Source: Myxococcales bacterium
GTDB taxonomy: Bacteria; Myxococcota; Myxococcia; Myxococcales; JAJYLH01
Assembly (NCBI GenBank): GCA_021787845.1
Contig: JAJYLH010000036.1
Span: forward strand, 1 to 41,253
Reading direction: 5' to 3'
Length of the DNA stretch: 41,253 nucleotides
Part shown: positions 17,925-27,285 of the stretch, piece by piece
Numbering within the stretch: the stretch's first letter is position 1
Layout: the number at the start of each line of letters is the position of its first letter
Notes under the pieces: model-generated
Seen by the model: only the letters and a program-made list of their open reading frames with translations
Told to the model about the DNA's origin: nothing
The model's database searches: none
Translations under genes and position numbers: made by a program

Positions 17925-18675
17925 GGCAGCGGCGCGACGAGCGCGGCGGGAGGTTCGTCTCTGGGCGCTCCTCTCGTTGCTGGTCGCGGTCCTCGTCGCC
18001 GAACCTTCGCAGGCGACTTCGCGCGACAAGGCGAGGCACAACCTCGAGCGGGCGGCCCTGCGCGCTTACCAGGCTGGAGACTTCAAGCTGGCCGCGCAGG
18101 TTTGCCATCACATCTTCGAGCGCGACCCGAAGGTGGTGGGCGCTCTGTTCAACGCGGCGCGTGCCGAGCAGCGTGGGAAGATGTACGGCGAGGCCGAGTA
18201 TGATTACCAGACCTTCCTCGATCAGGCGCCGGCGAGCAACCCGAGCCGGAGGGCTGCCAAACGATTCCTCGCCGAGGTGCGCGAGGCGATGAGGCAAGCC
18301 GCTTCCGTCAAGCCGGCAGCATCGGCGCCGGTCACGACAAGGCCGGCCATGGCGCGACCGGCCGTGACCGCTCGGCCCGCGGCGCAGACCGCGATGGCCT
18401 CGAAGTCGGTAGCGTCTCCGACCCGGCCGCCAGCGACGACGAGCGCGCTCAAGCTCGCGCCGCGCCCGCAGACGGTCGCGCGGGGTTCACTCGTCCGAGT
18501 CGTTCCGCCGCCGGCCTCGCCGCCCGCTGCGACGCCCTTCTACCGGCGCTGGTGGTTTCTCACCGCCGCGGGAGCGGTCGTCGTGGCCGGCGCCGCGGTC
18601 GCCGTCGCCGAGAGCTCAGGCACCCAGAACGTGACGCAACATCCCACCGTCGACGGCCAGGTGAACGTGCCCTGA
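17902..18675 (+). CDS. TPR-like membrane protein, probable kinase partner
   Basis: The 257-residue protein has an N-terminal hydrophobic segment at about 20-39 (LWALLSLLVAVLVAEPSQA), either a signal peptide or an anchor. A TPR-like region follows (AYQAGDFKLAAQVCHHIFERDPKVVGALFNAARAEQ in part: GDFKLAAQVCHHIFERDP). Then comes a long Ala/Pro/Thr linker and a second membrane span at about 216-236, with a short polar tail. Its ATG lies inside the kinase gene (23-base overlap, different frame), so translation is coupled and the two products probably work together. Proteins of this layout behind a kinase are frequent in Myxococcota. Whether it is a substrate or scaffold is unknown. Confidence 0.8.
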   Translation: MISSRSTEAAARRARREVRLWALLSLLVAVLVAEPSQATSRDKARHNLERAALRAYQAGDFKLAAQVCHHIFERDPKVVGALFNAARAEQRGKMYGEAEYDYQTFLDQAPASNPSRRAAKRFLAEVREAMRQAASVKPAASAPVTTRPAMARPAVTARPAAQTAMASKSVASPTRPPATTSALKLAPRPQTVARGSLVRVVPPPASPPAATPFYRRWWFLTAAGAVVVAGAAVAVAESSGTQNVTQHPTVDGQVNVP

Positions 18676-18764
18676 GCGTCACGGGTTCCTGGAAGTCCGC
18701 TCGGACGTGACGCCATCCGCGGCCTCGCTCTTCAGGCGCTGCGCCGGCCGAAGATCCTGTCCAG

Positions 18765-19400
18765 ATGCTACTCGAGATCGCCAAGCTGTTCCTCGTCGCG
18801 CTGCCCGCGGTGTTCTTTGTGGTCGATCCGATCGGCGTCGTGCCGATTTTTCTGGCGATCACGGCGCGAGACTCGCGTGAGAAGACCCGCGCCATGGCCC
18901 GGCGCGCGTGCCTTGCGGGCGGCGGCATCCTGTTCTTCTTCGCCATCTTCGGCGGAGTGGTGTTCAAGATCCTGGGCGTCTCGCTCTCGGCCTTTCGGGT
19001 CGCGGGCGGCATCCTCCTGCTCATGACCGCGCTCGACATGCTTCGCGCCAAGCCGTCGGCGACGCGGACGACCGCCGAGGAAGAGAAGGAGGGAGAGGCC
19101 AAAGAGGACGTGTCGCTGGTGCCGCTGGCGATGCCGCTCCTGGCCGGCCCCGGGTCGATCGCCACGGTCATGGTGCTGATGTCGCAGGGGCGGCGCGTGG
19201 TGACCGCGGTGCCGGTGTTGGTGTCGGTGCTGCTGACTTTCGCCGGAAGCTACTTCATCCTCGCCGGCGCGACCTACGTGCAGCGCGCGCTCAAAGCTTC
19301 AGGGGTCGCCATCCTGCAGAGGGTCATGGGCCTCGTGCTCGCGGCGATCGCGGTGCAGTTCATGGCGGCGGGCGGAAAGGATCTTCTCGGGCTGCATTGA
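18765..19400 (+). CDS. MarC/UPF0056-family inner-membrane protein
   Basis: The 211-residue protein has six predicted membrane segments. MarC-family features are the N-terminal LPAVFFVVDPIGVVPIFLA, FRVAGGILLLMTALDML near residue 75-92, and PLAMPLLAGPGSIATVMVL at the start of the second half. A charged loop (RTTAEEEKEGEAKED) divides the two halves. Despite the name, family members are not proven antibiotic-resistance determinants; the function is unknown. The ATG at 18765 follows the TPR gene by 89 bases. It converges on the carboxyltransferase gene. Confidence 0.93.
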   Translation: MLLEIAKLFLVALPAVFFVVDPIGVVPIFLAITARDSREKTRAMARRACLAGGGILFFFAIFGGVVFKILGVSLSAFRVAGGILLLMTALDMLRAKPSATRTTAEEEKEGEAKEDVSLVPLAMPLLAGPGSIATVMVLMSQGRRVVTAVPVLVSVLLTFAGSYFILAGATYVQRALKASGVAILQRVMGLVLAAIAVQFMAAGGKDLLGLH

Positions 19401-19524
19401 CTTCGTCGCTCGGCGCTGGGGCACGCGAGCGGGCCGTCTCGACCGGCAATGCCCTCAGGGACGCGGGGAGGAACCAGCGAAGGCTGCCTATCGGGTTCTG
19501 CGCTGTCTCTTGGGGGAATCGGAG

Positions 19525-19660
19525 TTGGAGCCGGACGTCGGTGTCCGGGTGCAGGCGATGCAACCGGACATGTCGTCGGTGGTGCCCGGCCGCCGGCCGG
19601 CCGTCGGGCACCGATAGCGTTCCGGCGGCATGGACCGGAAACCGACGTGTCCGGCTCCGA
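19525..19660. mobile_element. MITE-like inverted-repeat element, diverged copy
   Basis: This 136-bp element begins TTGGAGCCGGAC and ends GTCCGGCTCCGA, with imperfect terminal inverted repeats of about 30 bp. The left end shares TTGGAGCCGGAC and GTGTCCGGGTGCAGGC with the element at 39660-39800. A central hairpin (GGTGCCCG at 19581-19588 with CGGGCACC at 19605-19612) is not present in the other copy. It lies in the convergent gap between the marC-like and carboxyltransferase genes. It codes for no protein that I can see. Confidence 0.65.
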
Positions 19661-19673
19661 AGAGATCAGTACG

Positions 19674-21239
19674 TCATATCGGCGTGACGGTGTGCTTCTT
19701 GTCGGGCGCAGGCAGGTGTTTGTCGGCATAGAAGTCGAGCCGCCGCGCGATGGTCCGCCGCAGCTCGCGCGACGGGACGATGTCGTCCACCACCAGCTCC
19801 GACCCCAGCTTGTAGATGTCGATGTCCGCTTTGTACTCTTCCCGAAGCTGCTGGACGTAGGCGTTGCGCTCGTTCTCCGGCTTCTCCTGAATCTTGTTGA
19901 AGTAGACCGCGTTGACCGCCGCTTCCGGTCCCATCACCGCAATCATCGTCTGGGGCAGCGCGATGGTCGCGTCGGGCTCGAAACCCGGGCCGCAGAACGC
20001 GTAGAGCCCCGCGCCGTAGGCCTTGCGCAGGACGAGCGAGATCTTCGGAACCGTCGCCTCGGAGACCGCCATCACCATCTTCGCGCCCGCCCGGATGATG
20101 CCTTCGCGCTCGACCTTGGTGCCGATCATGAACCCGGGCACGTCGGCGATGAACAAGAGCGGGATGTTGAAGGCGTCGCACAGCTCGATGAACCGCGCGG
20201 ACTTGTCGGCCGAATCGACGAAGAGGACGCCGCCTTTCATCTTCGGCTGGCTCGCGACGATGCCGACCGCGCGGCCCTCGATGCGACAGAGGCCGGTAAT
20301 GATCTCCGGCGCCCAGAGCTTCTTGATTTCGACCCACGAGCCTTCGTCGACGAGCTCGTTCAGGACCAGGACCATGTCAAAGAACTTGTTCTGATCCGGC
20401 GGAACGATCTCCTCGATGGTCTTCGGCCCGTGCCTGGGCGGTCTGGCTTCTTCCCGCGGCGGCACTTCGTGGCAGTGGCGGGGGAAGTAGGTCAGGTACT
20501 TGCGACCCCAGGCGATCGCTTCCTCTTCGGTCTTGACGAGCACGTCGCCGACCCCGGAGACCGAGCAGTGCATCCGCGCGCCGCCCATCTCTTCCAGCGT
20601 CACCTGCTCCCCGATGACCATCTGCGCCATCCGCGGGCTGCCGAGGTACATGGAAGCGTTCTTGTCCACCATCACGACCACGTCGCAGAACGCCGGGATG
20701 TACGCGCCGCCCGCCGCCGACGGTCCGAAGAGCAGGCACACCTGTGGCACCAGCCCCGACAGGTGGCACTGCAAGTCGAAGATGTGCCCGGCGCCGCGGC
20801 GGCCGGGGAACATCTCGACCTGGTCGGTGATGCGCGCGCCGGCGGAGTCGACCAGGTAGTACATCGGGCAGCGCAGCTTCAGCGCCTGCTCCTGGATGCG
20901 ACAGATCTTCTCCACCGTCCGCTGCCCCCAGGAGCCGGCCTTGACCGTCGAGTCGTTCGCCATGATGGCGACGGCGCGGCCGTGGACCCGGGCGAGGCCG
21001 GTGACGACGCCGTCCGCGGGCAGCTCCGGGTCGCGCGCGTTGGCGAAGAAGCCGTCCTCGACGAAGGAGCCCTCGTCCACCAGGAGGCGGATGCGCTCGC
21101 GCGCGAAGAGCTTGCCGGCCTCGGCGTTCTTCGCGTGGTACTTTTGCGCTCCCCCTTTGAGGATGCGCTCTCGCTCGGCGTCGAGGCGGCGCTCGAGAGC
21201 GCTCGGCTGACGGTCGGTCGGGACGGGCTGCTCGGGCAT
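19674..21239 (-). CDS. Acyl-CoA carboxylase, carboxyltransferase subunit
   Basis: This subunit transfers carboxyl from carboxybiotin to an acyl-CoA (propionyl-, methylcrotonyl- or a related CoA). The 521-residue protein has both crotonase-fold halves: the N-terminal acyl-CoA oxyanion region VDSAGARITDQVEMFPGR and FGPSAAGGAYIPAFCD, and the C-terminal biotin-side region IADVPGFMIGTKVEREGIIR followed by KAYGAGLYAFCGPGFEPD. Length is typical for PccB/MccB. The ATG at 21239 follows GAGGAGGTCCTCG, a strong ribosome site; the upstream in-frame stretch is Arg-rich and not part of the family. No biotin carboxylase or biotin carrier gene is in the window, so the partner must be elsewhere. Substrate specificity cannot be read. 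Confidence 0.93.
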   Translation of the reverse strand: MPEQPVPTDRQPSALERRLDAERERILKGGAQKYHAKNAEAGKLFARERIRLLVDEGSFVEDGFFANARDPELPADGVVTGLARVHGRAVAIMANDSTVKAGSWGQRTVEKICRIQEQALKLRCPMYYLVDSAGARITDQVEMFPGRRGAGHIFDLQCHLSGLVPQVCLLFGPSAAGGAYIPAFCDVVVMVDKNASMYLGSPRMAQMVIGEQVTLEEMGGARMHCSVSGVGDVLVKTEEEAIAWGRKYLTYFPRHCHEVPPREEARPPRHGPKTIEEIVPPDQNKFFDMVLVLNELVDEGSWVEIKKLWAPEIITGLCRIEGRAVGIVASQPKMKGGVLFVDSADKSARFIELCDAFNIPLLFIADVPGFMIGTKVEREGIIRAGAKMVMAVSEATVPKISLVLRKAYGAGLYAFCGPGFEPDATIALPQTMIAVMGPEAAVNAVYFNKIQEKPENERNAYVQQLREEYKADIDIYKLGSELVVDDIVPSRELRRTIARRLDFYADKHLPAPDKKHTVTPI

Positions 21240-21371
21240 CGAGGACCTCCTCTTCGCGCGCACAGGCCGCGACGCGCGAAGACCGCGGAGAATCGCGAAA
21301 GGACGGCTGACGCGCAAGCGCCATCGACGCGCGGCGGCTCCGTCGGCGACGGCGGGGAGGCGGGGAACGTG

Positions 21372-22172
21372 TCAGCCCGCGCGGCGAGAGAGCATCGTGG
21401 CGACTTCCGAGCCGAAGGGTCCGTCGGCATCGTGCACGACGAGCGGCGGCCCGACGGCCAGCGGGCGCTTCGATTCGGGCCGCGCTTCGACGAGCACCAC
21501 GCCCGCGGGCGCGTCGAAGCGAGGATGCACCGCCCGGAGGCCGGTCGGCGTCAGGCCGTGCTTTGCCAAAGCGCTGAAGAGGTGCGGCAGCCGTCCTGCT
21601 GGGTACACGACGCAAAACGCGCCGTTCGATTTCAGAAGCCGTTTCGTCGCCCGCGCCAGATCGTCCGCGGTCGCCGACCATTCCTGTCGCGCGATCGCCT
21701 TCTCGTCGTCCGGGCTCCGATGTCCGCCGCCGGCGGCGAAGAACGGCGGGTTCGCCACGACCAGGTCGAAGTCGCGCCCGAGGTCCGGCGGCGGCGCCCG
21801 CAGGTCGCCCTCGACGACGCGCAGGTCGAGACCGTTCAGCTCCGCGTTTCGCCGGGCGAGGTCCGCGAGCGACGGCTGCAGCTCGAGAGCGGCCACGCTC
21901 CACACTGGCCGCCGCGATTTCAGGAGCAGCGCGATGACCCCGCAGCCGGTGCCCAGATCGATGACGGAAAGCCGCCGCGAGCCCCCGCGCGGCCGCATCG
22001 CGAAATCGGCGAGCAGCACCGCGTCGAGGTTGAAGCGATAGCCCGCCTTGCGCTGGAGGAGGCGCACTTCCCCTTCGCCGATGGCGTCGAGCGTCTCGTC
22101 GGGGCCCGGCGCGAGAGGGAGCTCGAAACGCAAGCGCGGGCGAAAGCGTGGCCGAGCGTCAGATCGGCTCAT
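21372..22172 (-). CDS. TrmN6/YfiC-like N6-adenine methyltransferase
   Basis: The 266-residue protein is a Rossmann-fold methyltransferase with the SAM motif VIDLGTGCGVIALLL and the NPPFF motif typical of N6-adenine methyltransferases. An N-terminal segment LLQRKAGYRFNLDAVLLADF matches the conserved start of the tRNA1(Val) A37 methyltransferase family. The likely role is modification of adenine 37 in a tRNA, by family. The ATG at 22172 overlaps the end of the DUF1015 gene by 14 bases, so the two are co-transcribed. Confidence 0.85.
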   Translation of the reverse strand: MSRSDARPRFRPRLRFELPLAPGPDETLDAIGEGEVRLLQRKAGYRFNLDAVLLADFAMRPRGGSRRLSVIDLGTGCGVIALLLKSRRPVWSVAALELQPSLADLARRNAELNGLDLRVVEGDLRAPPPDLGRDFDLVVANPPFFAAGGGHRSPDDEKAIARQEWSATADDLARATKRLLKSNGAFCVVYPAGRLPHLFSALAKHGLTPTGLRAVHPRFDAPAGVVLVEARPESKRPLAVGPPLVVHDADGPFGSEVATMLSRRAG

Positions 22173-23457
22173 CGAACCGCTGCAGGGCGAGGCCGTCGAC
22201 GATCTTGGGATAGAACCAGGTCGACTTCTGCGGCATCACCTCGCCGGCCTGGGCGACCTCGCGCATCTGGTCCATCCGCGTCGGATTGAGGAGGAACGCC
22301 GCTACCGCTTTCCCGGTGCGCACCTGCTGGACGGCGTCGCCGAGGCTCTTCGAATAACGCAGGTGCTCCTGCCGCTCCTGCGACTCCCGCGACATGCCCA
22401 GCAGGTGCTCGAAGACGACCGCGTGCAAGAGCGTCACGTCGAGGGCGCGCAAGCTCGGCGCGGCGGGCAACGAGGGCACCGACGCGAGCGGCGCGTCGGC
22501 GCGCAGGGTCAGAATCCGCAGCGTTTCCGGCGTCACGAGCCCGAACGACGGCCGCGCGCTTCCGGCGTCCGCGAGAAGCGCCCGCATCGTCTCCGCGTCC
22601 GTCAGCTCGATCGGCCTCGCTTCGAAGAAGCGGTCCAGGTCGCGCAGGAGCTTGCGCGAGTCGAGCGCCAGCGAATGGACGAGCCGGTGGGTCGGGAGAA
22701 TCAACAGACCAGGATCGCTCATGCCGCACAGGAGCGCTGGAATGTAGTCGAGAGCGGTGCCGGTGACCACGCGGCCCGTGCTTGCCGCGCGGCGGCGGTG
22801 GTTCAGCGCCGTTTCGTACCGGTGGTGCCCGTCGGCGATGTATCCGGTGCGGTCGGCGAGCGCCGCGCGAAGCGCCCGCACCCGCGCGGGGTCGGTCACG
22901 CGCCAGGCGCGATTGGTCACACCGTCGAGCTCGGCCTCCTCGTCGGGCGGCCGCGCGAAAACGTCCGCGAGGGACCCGGTCACCTCGTTCGCCGCGTCCG
23001 GATAGAGCACGAAAATCGGGGAGAGCTGCGCCCCTACTGCTTCCAGGAGGCGCAACCGGTCTGCTTTCGGGCCGGCCAACGTCCGCTCGTGCGGAAGGAT
23101 GCGGCCTTCGGAGAACTCCGTCAGCTTGACGAGCGCGAACAGCCCTCGCCGGACGTGCGCCGCCCCGCCCTCGGCGAACGTCTGTTCGACGGCGAGGATC
23201 GACGGCTGCGGGTCGACCGCCAGGACGCCCTCATCGATCCACGCCGTCAGCGCACCACGCGCCCGGCGGTAGCGCTCCTCCTCGGCTTCGCCCGCGGGCG
23301 CGCGGGGGAGAATCAGCCGCACGAAGTTGTGCGGGTCCTTCTCTTCCAGCTCCACCCGTCCCGCCTCGTCGATCACGTCGTAGGGCGGGCAGACCACCGC
23401 CGACAGTTCGCGCCGCCCGGCGTAGCGAACGAACCTTCCCGCTGCGATTTCTGGCAT
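22159..23457 (-). CDS. DUF1015 family protein
   Basis: The 432-residue protein matches the DUF1015 family: an N-terminal VCPPYDVIDEA motif, DPHNFVRLILP, ILPHERTLAGPKADRL, a central ADGHHRYETALNH motif, and a C-terminal GEVMPQKSTWFYPKIVDGL. The family is widespread. Its DGHHR motif recalls ParB-like serine kinases, but I cannot confirm an activity. The start at 23457 is supported by GGGGAGAATCGG just upstream and by the conserved MPEIAAGRFVRY beginning. It lies 55 bases after the Ig-domain gene and overlaps the methyltransferase gene by 14 bases. Confidence 0.88.
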   Translation of the reverse strand: MPEIAAGRFVRYAGRRELSAVVCPPYDVIDEAGRVELEEKDPHNFVRLILPRAPAGEAEEERYRRARGALTAWIDEGVLAVDPQPSILAVEQTFAEGGAAHVRRGLFALVKLTEFSEGRILPHERTLAGPKADRLRLLEAVGAQLSPIFVLYPDAANEVTGSLADVFARPPDEEAELDGVTNRAWRVTDPARVRALRAALADRTGYIADGHHRYETALNHRRRAASTGRVVTGTALDYIPALLCGMSDPGLLILPTHRLVHSLALDSRKLLRDLDRFFEARPIELTDAETMRALLADAGSARPSFGLVTPETLRILTLRADAPLASVPSLPAAPSLRALDVTLLHAVVFEHLLGMSRESQERQEHLRYSKSLGDAVQQVRTGKAVAAFLLNPTRMDQMREVAQAGEVMPQKSTWFYPKIVDGLALQRFDEPI

Positions 23458-23512
23458 CCGATTCTCCCCGCTCGAGCGGGGGAGTCCCCGAGGGGAGCGC
23501 CTGTCGCTCCGG

Positions 23513-26500
23513 TCAGAACCCGCCCGCCTGGGCGAAGCGCACGAGCGACGAGGCGCCGGCCTCCGTCGACAGCGCAAAGAGGTAGCCCTGCACCAGGGCG
23601 AGACCGGTCGGCTTGTCCAGCGCCGCTTCTGGAGAGTAGCCGGTCAAGAGCGGGGTGGTCGCCAGCGTTCCGTCCGCCGGGTTGATCAGGGTGACCATCC
23701 CGCCGCCGCTCCCGCTCGACAGCGTCACCGCGACGCCCGCATTCGTCACCGCGCAGCCGCCGATGCGCTGCCCGTCGACGTCGCCCGTGTACACCGTCGT
23801 GACCGCGTCGGTCGACGGATCGATGTGCACGAGCCGCACGAAGGTCTTGGTCCCGTCTCCGCTGGGGGCATAACCGGTGCCGTAGAGCGTCCCGTCGCGC
23901 GGGTTGACGCACAAGCTCGTCAGCCGGGTGCGGCTGAGCGTCTGGCTCGTCGGGTCGGCGACGACGGTGGCGTTCGCCAGGTCGGTGATTTCGCGGCTGA
24001 AGTCGAGCGGCTGGCCGAGCTTCCAGACCGTGCTCGACAGGTGGCCGTAGGTGCCGTTCGCCCCGGGCTGGGGGCCGCTCGTCGCGTAGAGCGCGCCATC
24101 GGTGCCGAGCACGACGCCGTCGAAGCGGTCGGTCGCCGAGGAGACGCTGACGAACCGGTCGTCGGTCCCGCCGCCGTTCTCGTCGAGCCCGCGCGTGCGG
24201 ACAATCGCCATCGTCGAGCTCGAATCGGCCTCGACGGTGGTGAAAGCGATGCCGGCGGTCAACGCCACCCCTGCCGGCGAGCTGAAGCCGGTGAGCGGGT
24301 GCGCTTGCCCCAAGCCGTAGCTCCCGCTGCGGGCGAAGAGCGCAATCGCCGCGTCGCCGCCCGCGTCCTCACTCGCCAGGACCAGGTCGCCCGCCGCGTC
24401 GGCCGCGAGCGCGTCCCCCTTGGCGATCGAGCCCTCCGCCTTCAGGATCGCGCAGCGGTTCAGGTTGGAATTTGCCGGCTGGTACGACTGGTTTCCGCTC
24501 GCGTCCGGGTCGACGCACCAGCCGCCGGTTGCCCGCGAGAGGTTGCCTTTCAGGTCCGCCGCGGCGAAGTTCGCCAGGACCTCCCCCCGCGTGAGCCGAC
24601 CGGAACCGCTGACGCACAGGTCCTCGGTGAAGCTGGCGCTCGCCTGCGGGAAGGCGAGAACCGGCGCCGGGCTGAACGGGTCGGCTGCGCCGCTCGCCTG
24701 GAGCCAGACTTGCCCGACGGAGGACGGGTCGCTCGCCTGAACGACGAGCACACCGCCGCCGTTGCCGCCGCAGGCGGTCGGATCCGGCGGCCAGGTGGCG
24801 ATGGTCGGGTCGCCGGTCGGGTTCTCGAAGGAGAGCGTCGGGCCGGTGGTGTCCGGCGGGGCGCTGACCACCACGGTAGCGCTGTCGGTCAGCGTGTTGG
24901 AGCCCGAGGTGACCGTCGCCACGAGCTCGTAGGTGCCCGCCGCGGACGGAGTCCATGACGAGCCGGAAACGCTCGCGTCGACCGCCGTCCCGCCTTGCAT
25001 CACGGCGACCGTCGGGGTTCCGCCGGCGGCGTTTCCATAGGCGTCGTCGACCTCCACGGTGAACGCGACGGGCGTGCCGACATCGGCGGTCGCGCGCGCG
25101 AGGGAAAGATGAACCGCCGTCGCCGCTCCCGCGGTCACGGTCAAGGTCGCGTTCGGGTCGCTCGGGTCGTTGACGATGTCGGTGCCGACGACCTGCGCGA
25201 CGAGCAGATAGGTTCCGGGCCGGATGAGGTCGTAGATGACGCCGCCCGAGACCTCGGGTCCCGGCGGCGTGACGACCGTTCCATGAGTGGGGAGGACCGC
25301 CTGGGTGACCGCCGCATCGGCGATGGTGTTTCCGTAGCCGTCGGTCACCTGGTAGGTGAACGGCGGCGTCGACCCGGCCGGCACCGTGCGGGCCGAGCCG
25401 GAAGCGATGGTGATGGCGTTGGGCGCGGCCGGCGTCACCTCGAGGCCGGCGGTCACCGGCGAGAGCGCCGACCCCGGCGCGGTGGGCGCGGCGCGGACGG
25501 TGAGCTGACCCGCGCGCAAGGGCTTGATCGTCTTCGCGGTGGTGTCGACGACGTAGTCGCCGTGGCCGGGATCCTCGTTGTCGATGGAGAGCAGGAGCCC
25601 GTCCGCGGTCTGGTTCCCGTACGGGTCGATCGCCTGCGCGCTGTAGGGCACCTTCTGCCCCGCCTCGACCTGGGGGTCCCCGAGGGAGAAGGCGATGGCG
25701 GTCGCCTTCGCCGGCAGCACCTGGAAGCTCTGCTCCGCCGCGAGGCTGGAGTTCGCCAGGCCCGCGCGCACCGTGTAGGAACCGGCCTTCGTCACCCCCT
25801 GGATGGCGCTCCCATCGAACAGGCCAGGAGCGTCGGTGGTCACCACCAGCGCTGCCGGGATGCTGTTTCCGTACTGGTCGGTGAGCGACGTCGTCACGGT
25901 GACCGCGTTCTCCGGGTCGGCCACCACCTGCAATCCGGGGAGCGACCCGTCGGCGTCGGTCCCGGTCAGCTCCAGCGAAAGGGTCTTCGGCGCCGCCGGA
26001 TCCACCATCACCGGCGTGGTCGCCACAAGCGGCGGGTCGAGCCCGGTCACCGTCGCGGTCAAGGTCTGCGCCCCCGCCTTCGTCACCGTCGCCTCGTTCT
26101 GCGTCGGGTCGTAGGTCAGCGTCGAATCGGACGACGTGAGCTTCACGGTAACGCCGCCGGAGAGCGACACCGCGTTGCCGTACGCGTCGGTCACCGGGGT
26201 CGTCACCTGGAACGGCTCGCCCGCGGTGACGGTCGCCGGCGCGTCGATCGCCACCTTGGCCGGCGCGCCCGCCTCGACGTTCACGGTCGCCTCCCCGCTG
26301 ACCGCCACCCCGCCCGCCGTCGGCGCCCCGGTCACCGCCGCCACCACCGTGAAGGTGCCGGGCACCCGCAGGTCGGTGATCCGGGTTCCGGCCACCAGGG
26401 CCCCGGGAGCGTTGGTGAAGAGCTGCACCGGTACCGTGACCGGGTTCTGGCTCTGGTCGGCGATGGTCACCTCCGCGATCACGTCCGTCCCCGCGGTCAC

Positions 26501-27256
26501 GTCGAGCGAATCGGACGGGCTGCCCGAGCCATCCGCGGCCTTCAGCTCGAGCTTCAAGCTGGAAGCGGGCCCCGCGCTGACGACGAAGGTCGTCGAGTCC
26601 GAGAGGTCCGGCGCGTCCTTCAGGGTCGCGGTCACCGTCCCCACGCCGACCTGGGTGAGGCCGGTGAAGACGACGTTCGCGGTTCCCGCGGTGTCGGTGC
26701 TCGCGCTCTTCGTGGCGGTGGAAACGCCGGAGAGCACGAAATCGACCTCGCGTCCGTCGAGCTTCATCCCCTCGACGCCCGGCGCGAGCTGGGCGGTCAC
26801 GTTGAGGCTACCCGCACCGCTCCCGGTCCCCGCGGTGAGGTCCGGGTTCGCGACCGACACCGTCAGCCCCTGCGGCTCGTCGGTGTAAGTGACGACGAGG
26901 GTCGCTTTCGGGCTCGTGTTCCCGGAAGCGTCGGTGGCGGTCAGCGTGAAGGTGTTCTCGCCCTGGGCGAGGCCGACGTCCGGGTAGACGAACCGCGCGG
27001 TGTACGGGTCGGCCGTCTGGTCGGCGGGCGCCTTCTGCCCTCCGAAAGCGGTATCGCTCGTCAGCTCGAGCTTGGCGCCGTACTCGGCCGAGCCGGTGAG
27101 GGTGATCTGGGGCAGCCGCGAGACCACCGGCGCCTGCGCGGCGAGGTCGAAACGCGGCGCGGCGGGGGGCGTCGTGTCGGCGTTGAGGCAGCCGAAACCG
27201 GCGCCGAAGAGCGCGGCGAGCGCCATTCCCATCACCCACTTCGACTGAGACCCCAT
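23513..27256 (-). CDS. Large secreted protein with about eight Ig-like domains and a propeller-like C-terminus
   Basis: The 1247-residue protein starts with a signal peptide (MGMALAALFGAGFGC); Cys23 may be lipidated although GFGC is an imperfect lipobox. Residues of about 27-130 look like a bacterial Ig-like domain with a DASGNTSP motif. About seven further domains of roughly 95 residues follow to about residue 800, several with the Big_1-type signature (VTDAYGN, LTDQYGN, VTDGYGN, VDDAYGN). The last 450 residues lack this motif; they have repeated short blade-like segments (DGTLYGTGYAP, GVALTAG) suggesting a beta-propeller. The start at 27256 has GGAG nine bases upstream. It follows the outer-membrane protein gene by 29 bases, so the pair is probably co-expressed at the cell surface. 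No enzymatic motif was seen. Confidence 0.85.
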   Translation of the reverse strand: MGSQSKWVMGMALAALFGAGFGCLNADTTPPAAPRFDLAAQAPVVSRLPQITLTGSAEYGAKLELTSDTAFGGQKAPADQTADPYTARFVYPDVGLAQGENTFTLTATDASGNTSPKATLVVTYTDEPQGLTVSVANPDLTAGTGSGAGSLNVTAQLAPGVEGMKLDGREVDFVLSGVSTATKSASTDTAGTANVVFTGLTQVGVGTVTATLKDAPDLSDSTTFVVSAGPASSLKLELKAADGSGSPSDSLDVTAGTDVIAEVTIADQSQNPVTVPVQLFTNAPGALVAGTRITDLRVPGTFTVVAAVTGAPTAGGVAVSGEATVNVEAGAPAKVAIDAPATVTAGEPFQVTTPVTDAYGNAVSLSGGVTVKLTSSDSTLTYDPTQNEATVTKAGAQTLTATVTGLDPPLVATTPVMVDPAAPKTLSLELTGTDADGSLPGLQVVADPENAVTVTTSLTDQYGNSIPAALVVTTDAPGLFDGSAIQGVTKAGSYTVRAGLANSSLAAEQSFQVLPAKATAIAFSLGDPQVEAGQKVPYSAQAIDPYGNQTADGLLLSIDNEDPGHGDYVVDTTAKTIKPLRAGQLTVRAAPTAPGSALSPVTAGLEVTPAAPNAITIASGSARTVPAGSTPPFTYQVTDGYGNTIADAAVTQAVLPTHGTVVTPPGPEVSGGVIYDLIRPGTYLLVAQVVGTDIVNDPSDPNATLTVTAGAATAVHLSLARATADVGTPVAFTVEVDDAYGNAAGGTPTVAVMQGGTAVDASVSGSSWTPSAAGTYELVATVTSGSNTLTDSATVVVSAPPDTTGPTLSFENPTGDPTIATWPPDPTACGGNGGGVLVVQASDPSSVGQVWLQASGAADPFSPAPVLAFPQASASFTEDLCVSGSGRLTRGEVLANFAAADLKGNLSRATGGWCVDPDASGNQSYQPANSNLNRCAILKAEGSIAKGDALAADAAGDLVLASEDAGGDAAIALFARSGSYGLGQAHPLTGFSSPAGVALTAGIAFTTVEADSSSTMAIVRTRGLDENGGGTDDRFVSVSSATDRFDGVVLGTDGALYATSGPQPGANGTYGHLSSTVWKLGQPLDFSREITDLANATVVADPTSQTLSRTRLTSLCVNPRDGTLYGTGYAPSGDGTKTFVRLVHIDPSTDAVTTVYTGDVDGQRIGGCAVTNAGVAVTLSSGSGGGMVTLINPADGTLATTPLLTGYSPEAALDKPTGLALVQGYLFALSTEAGASSLVRFAQAGGF

Positions 27257-27285
27257 CCTGTTGCTCTCCGGTACCAGCATCCGCT

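Noticed and set aside
19449-22289. Long plus-strand open frame of 946 codons
   Set aside because: It is antisense to the carboxyltransferase and methyltransferase genes and has shadow-type composition (His/Arg/Asp-rich).
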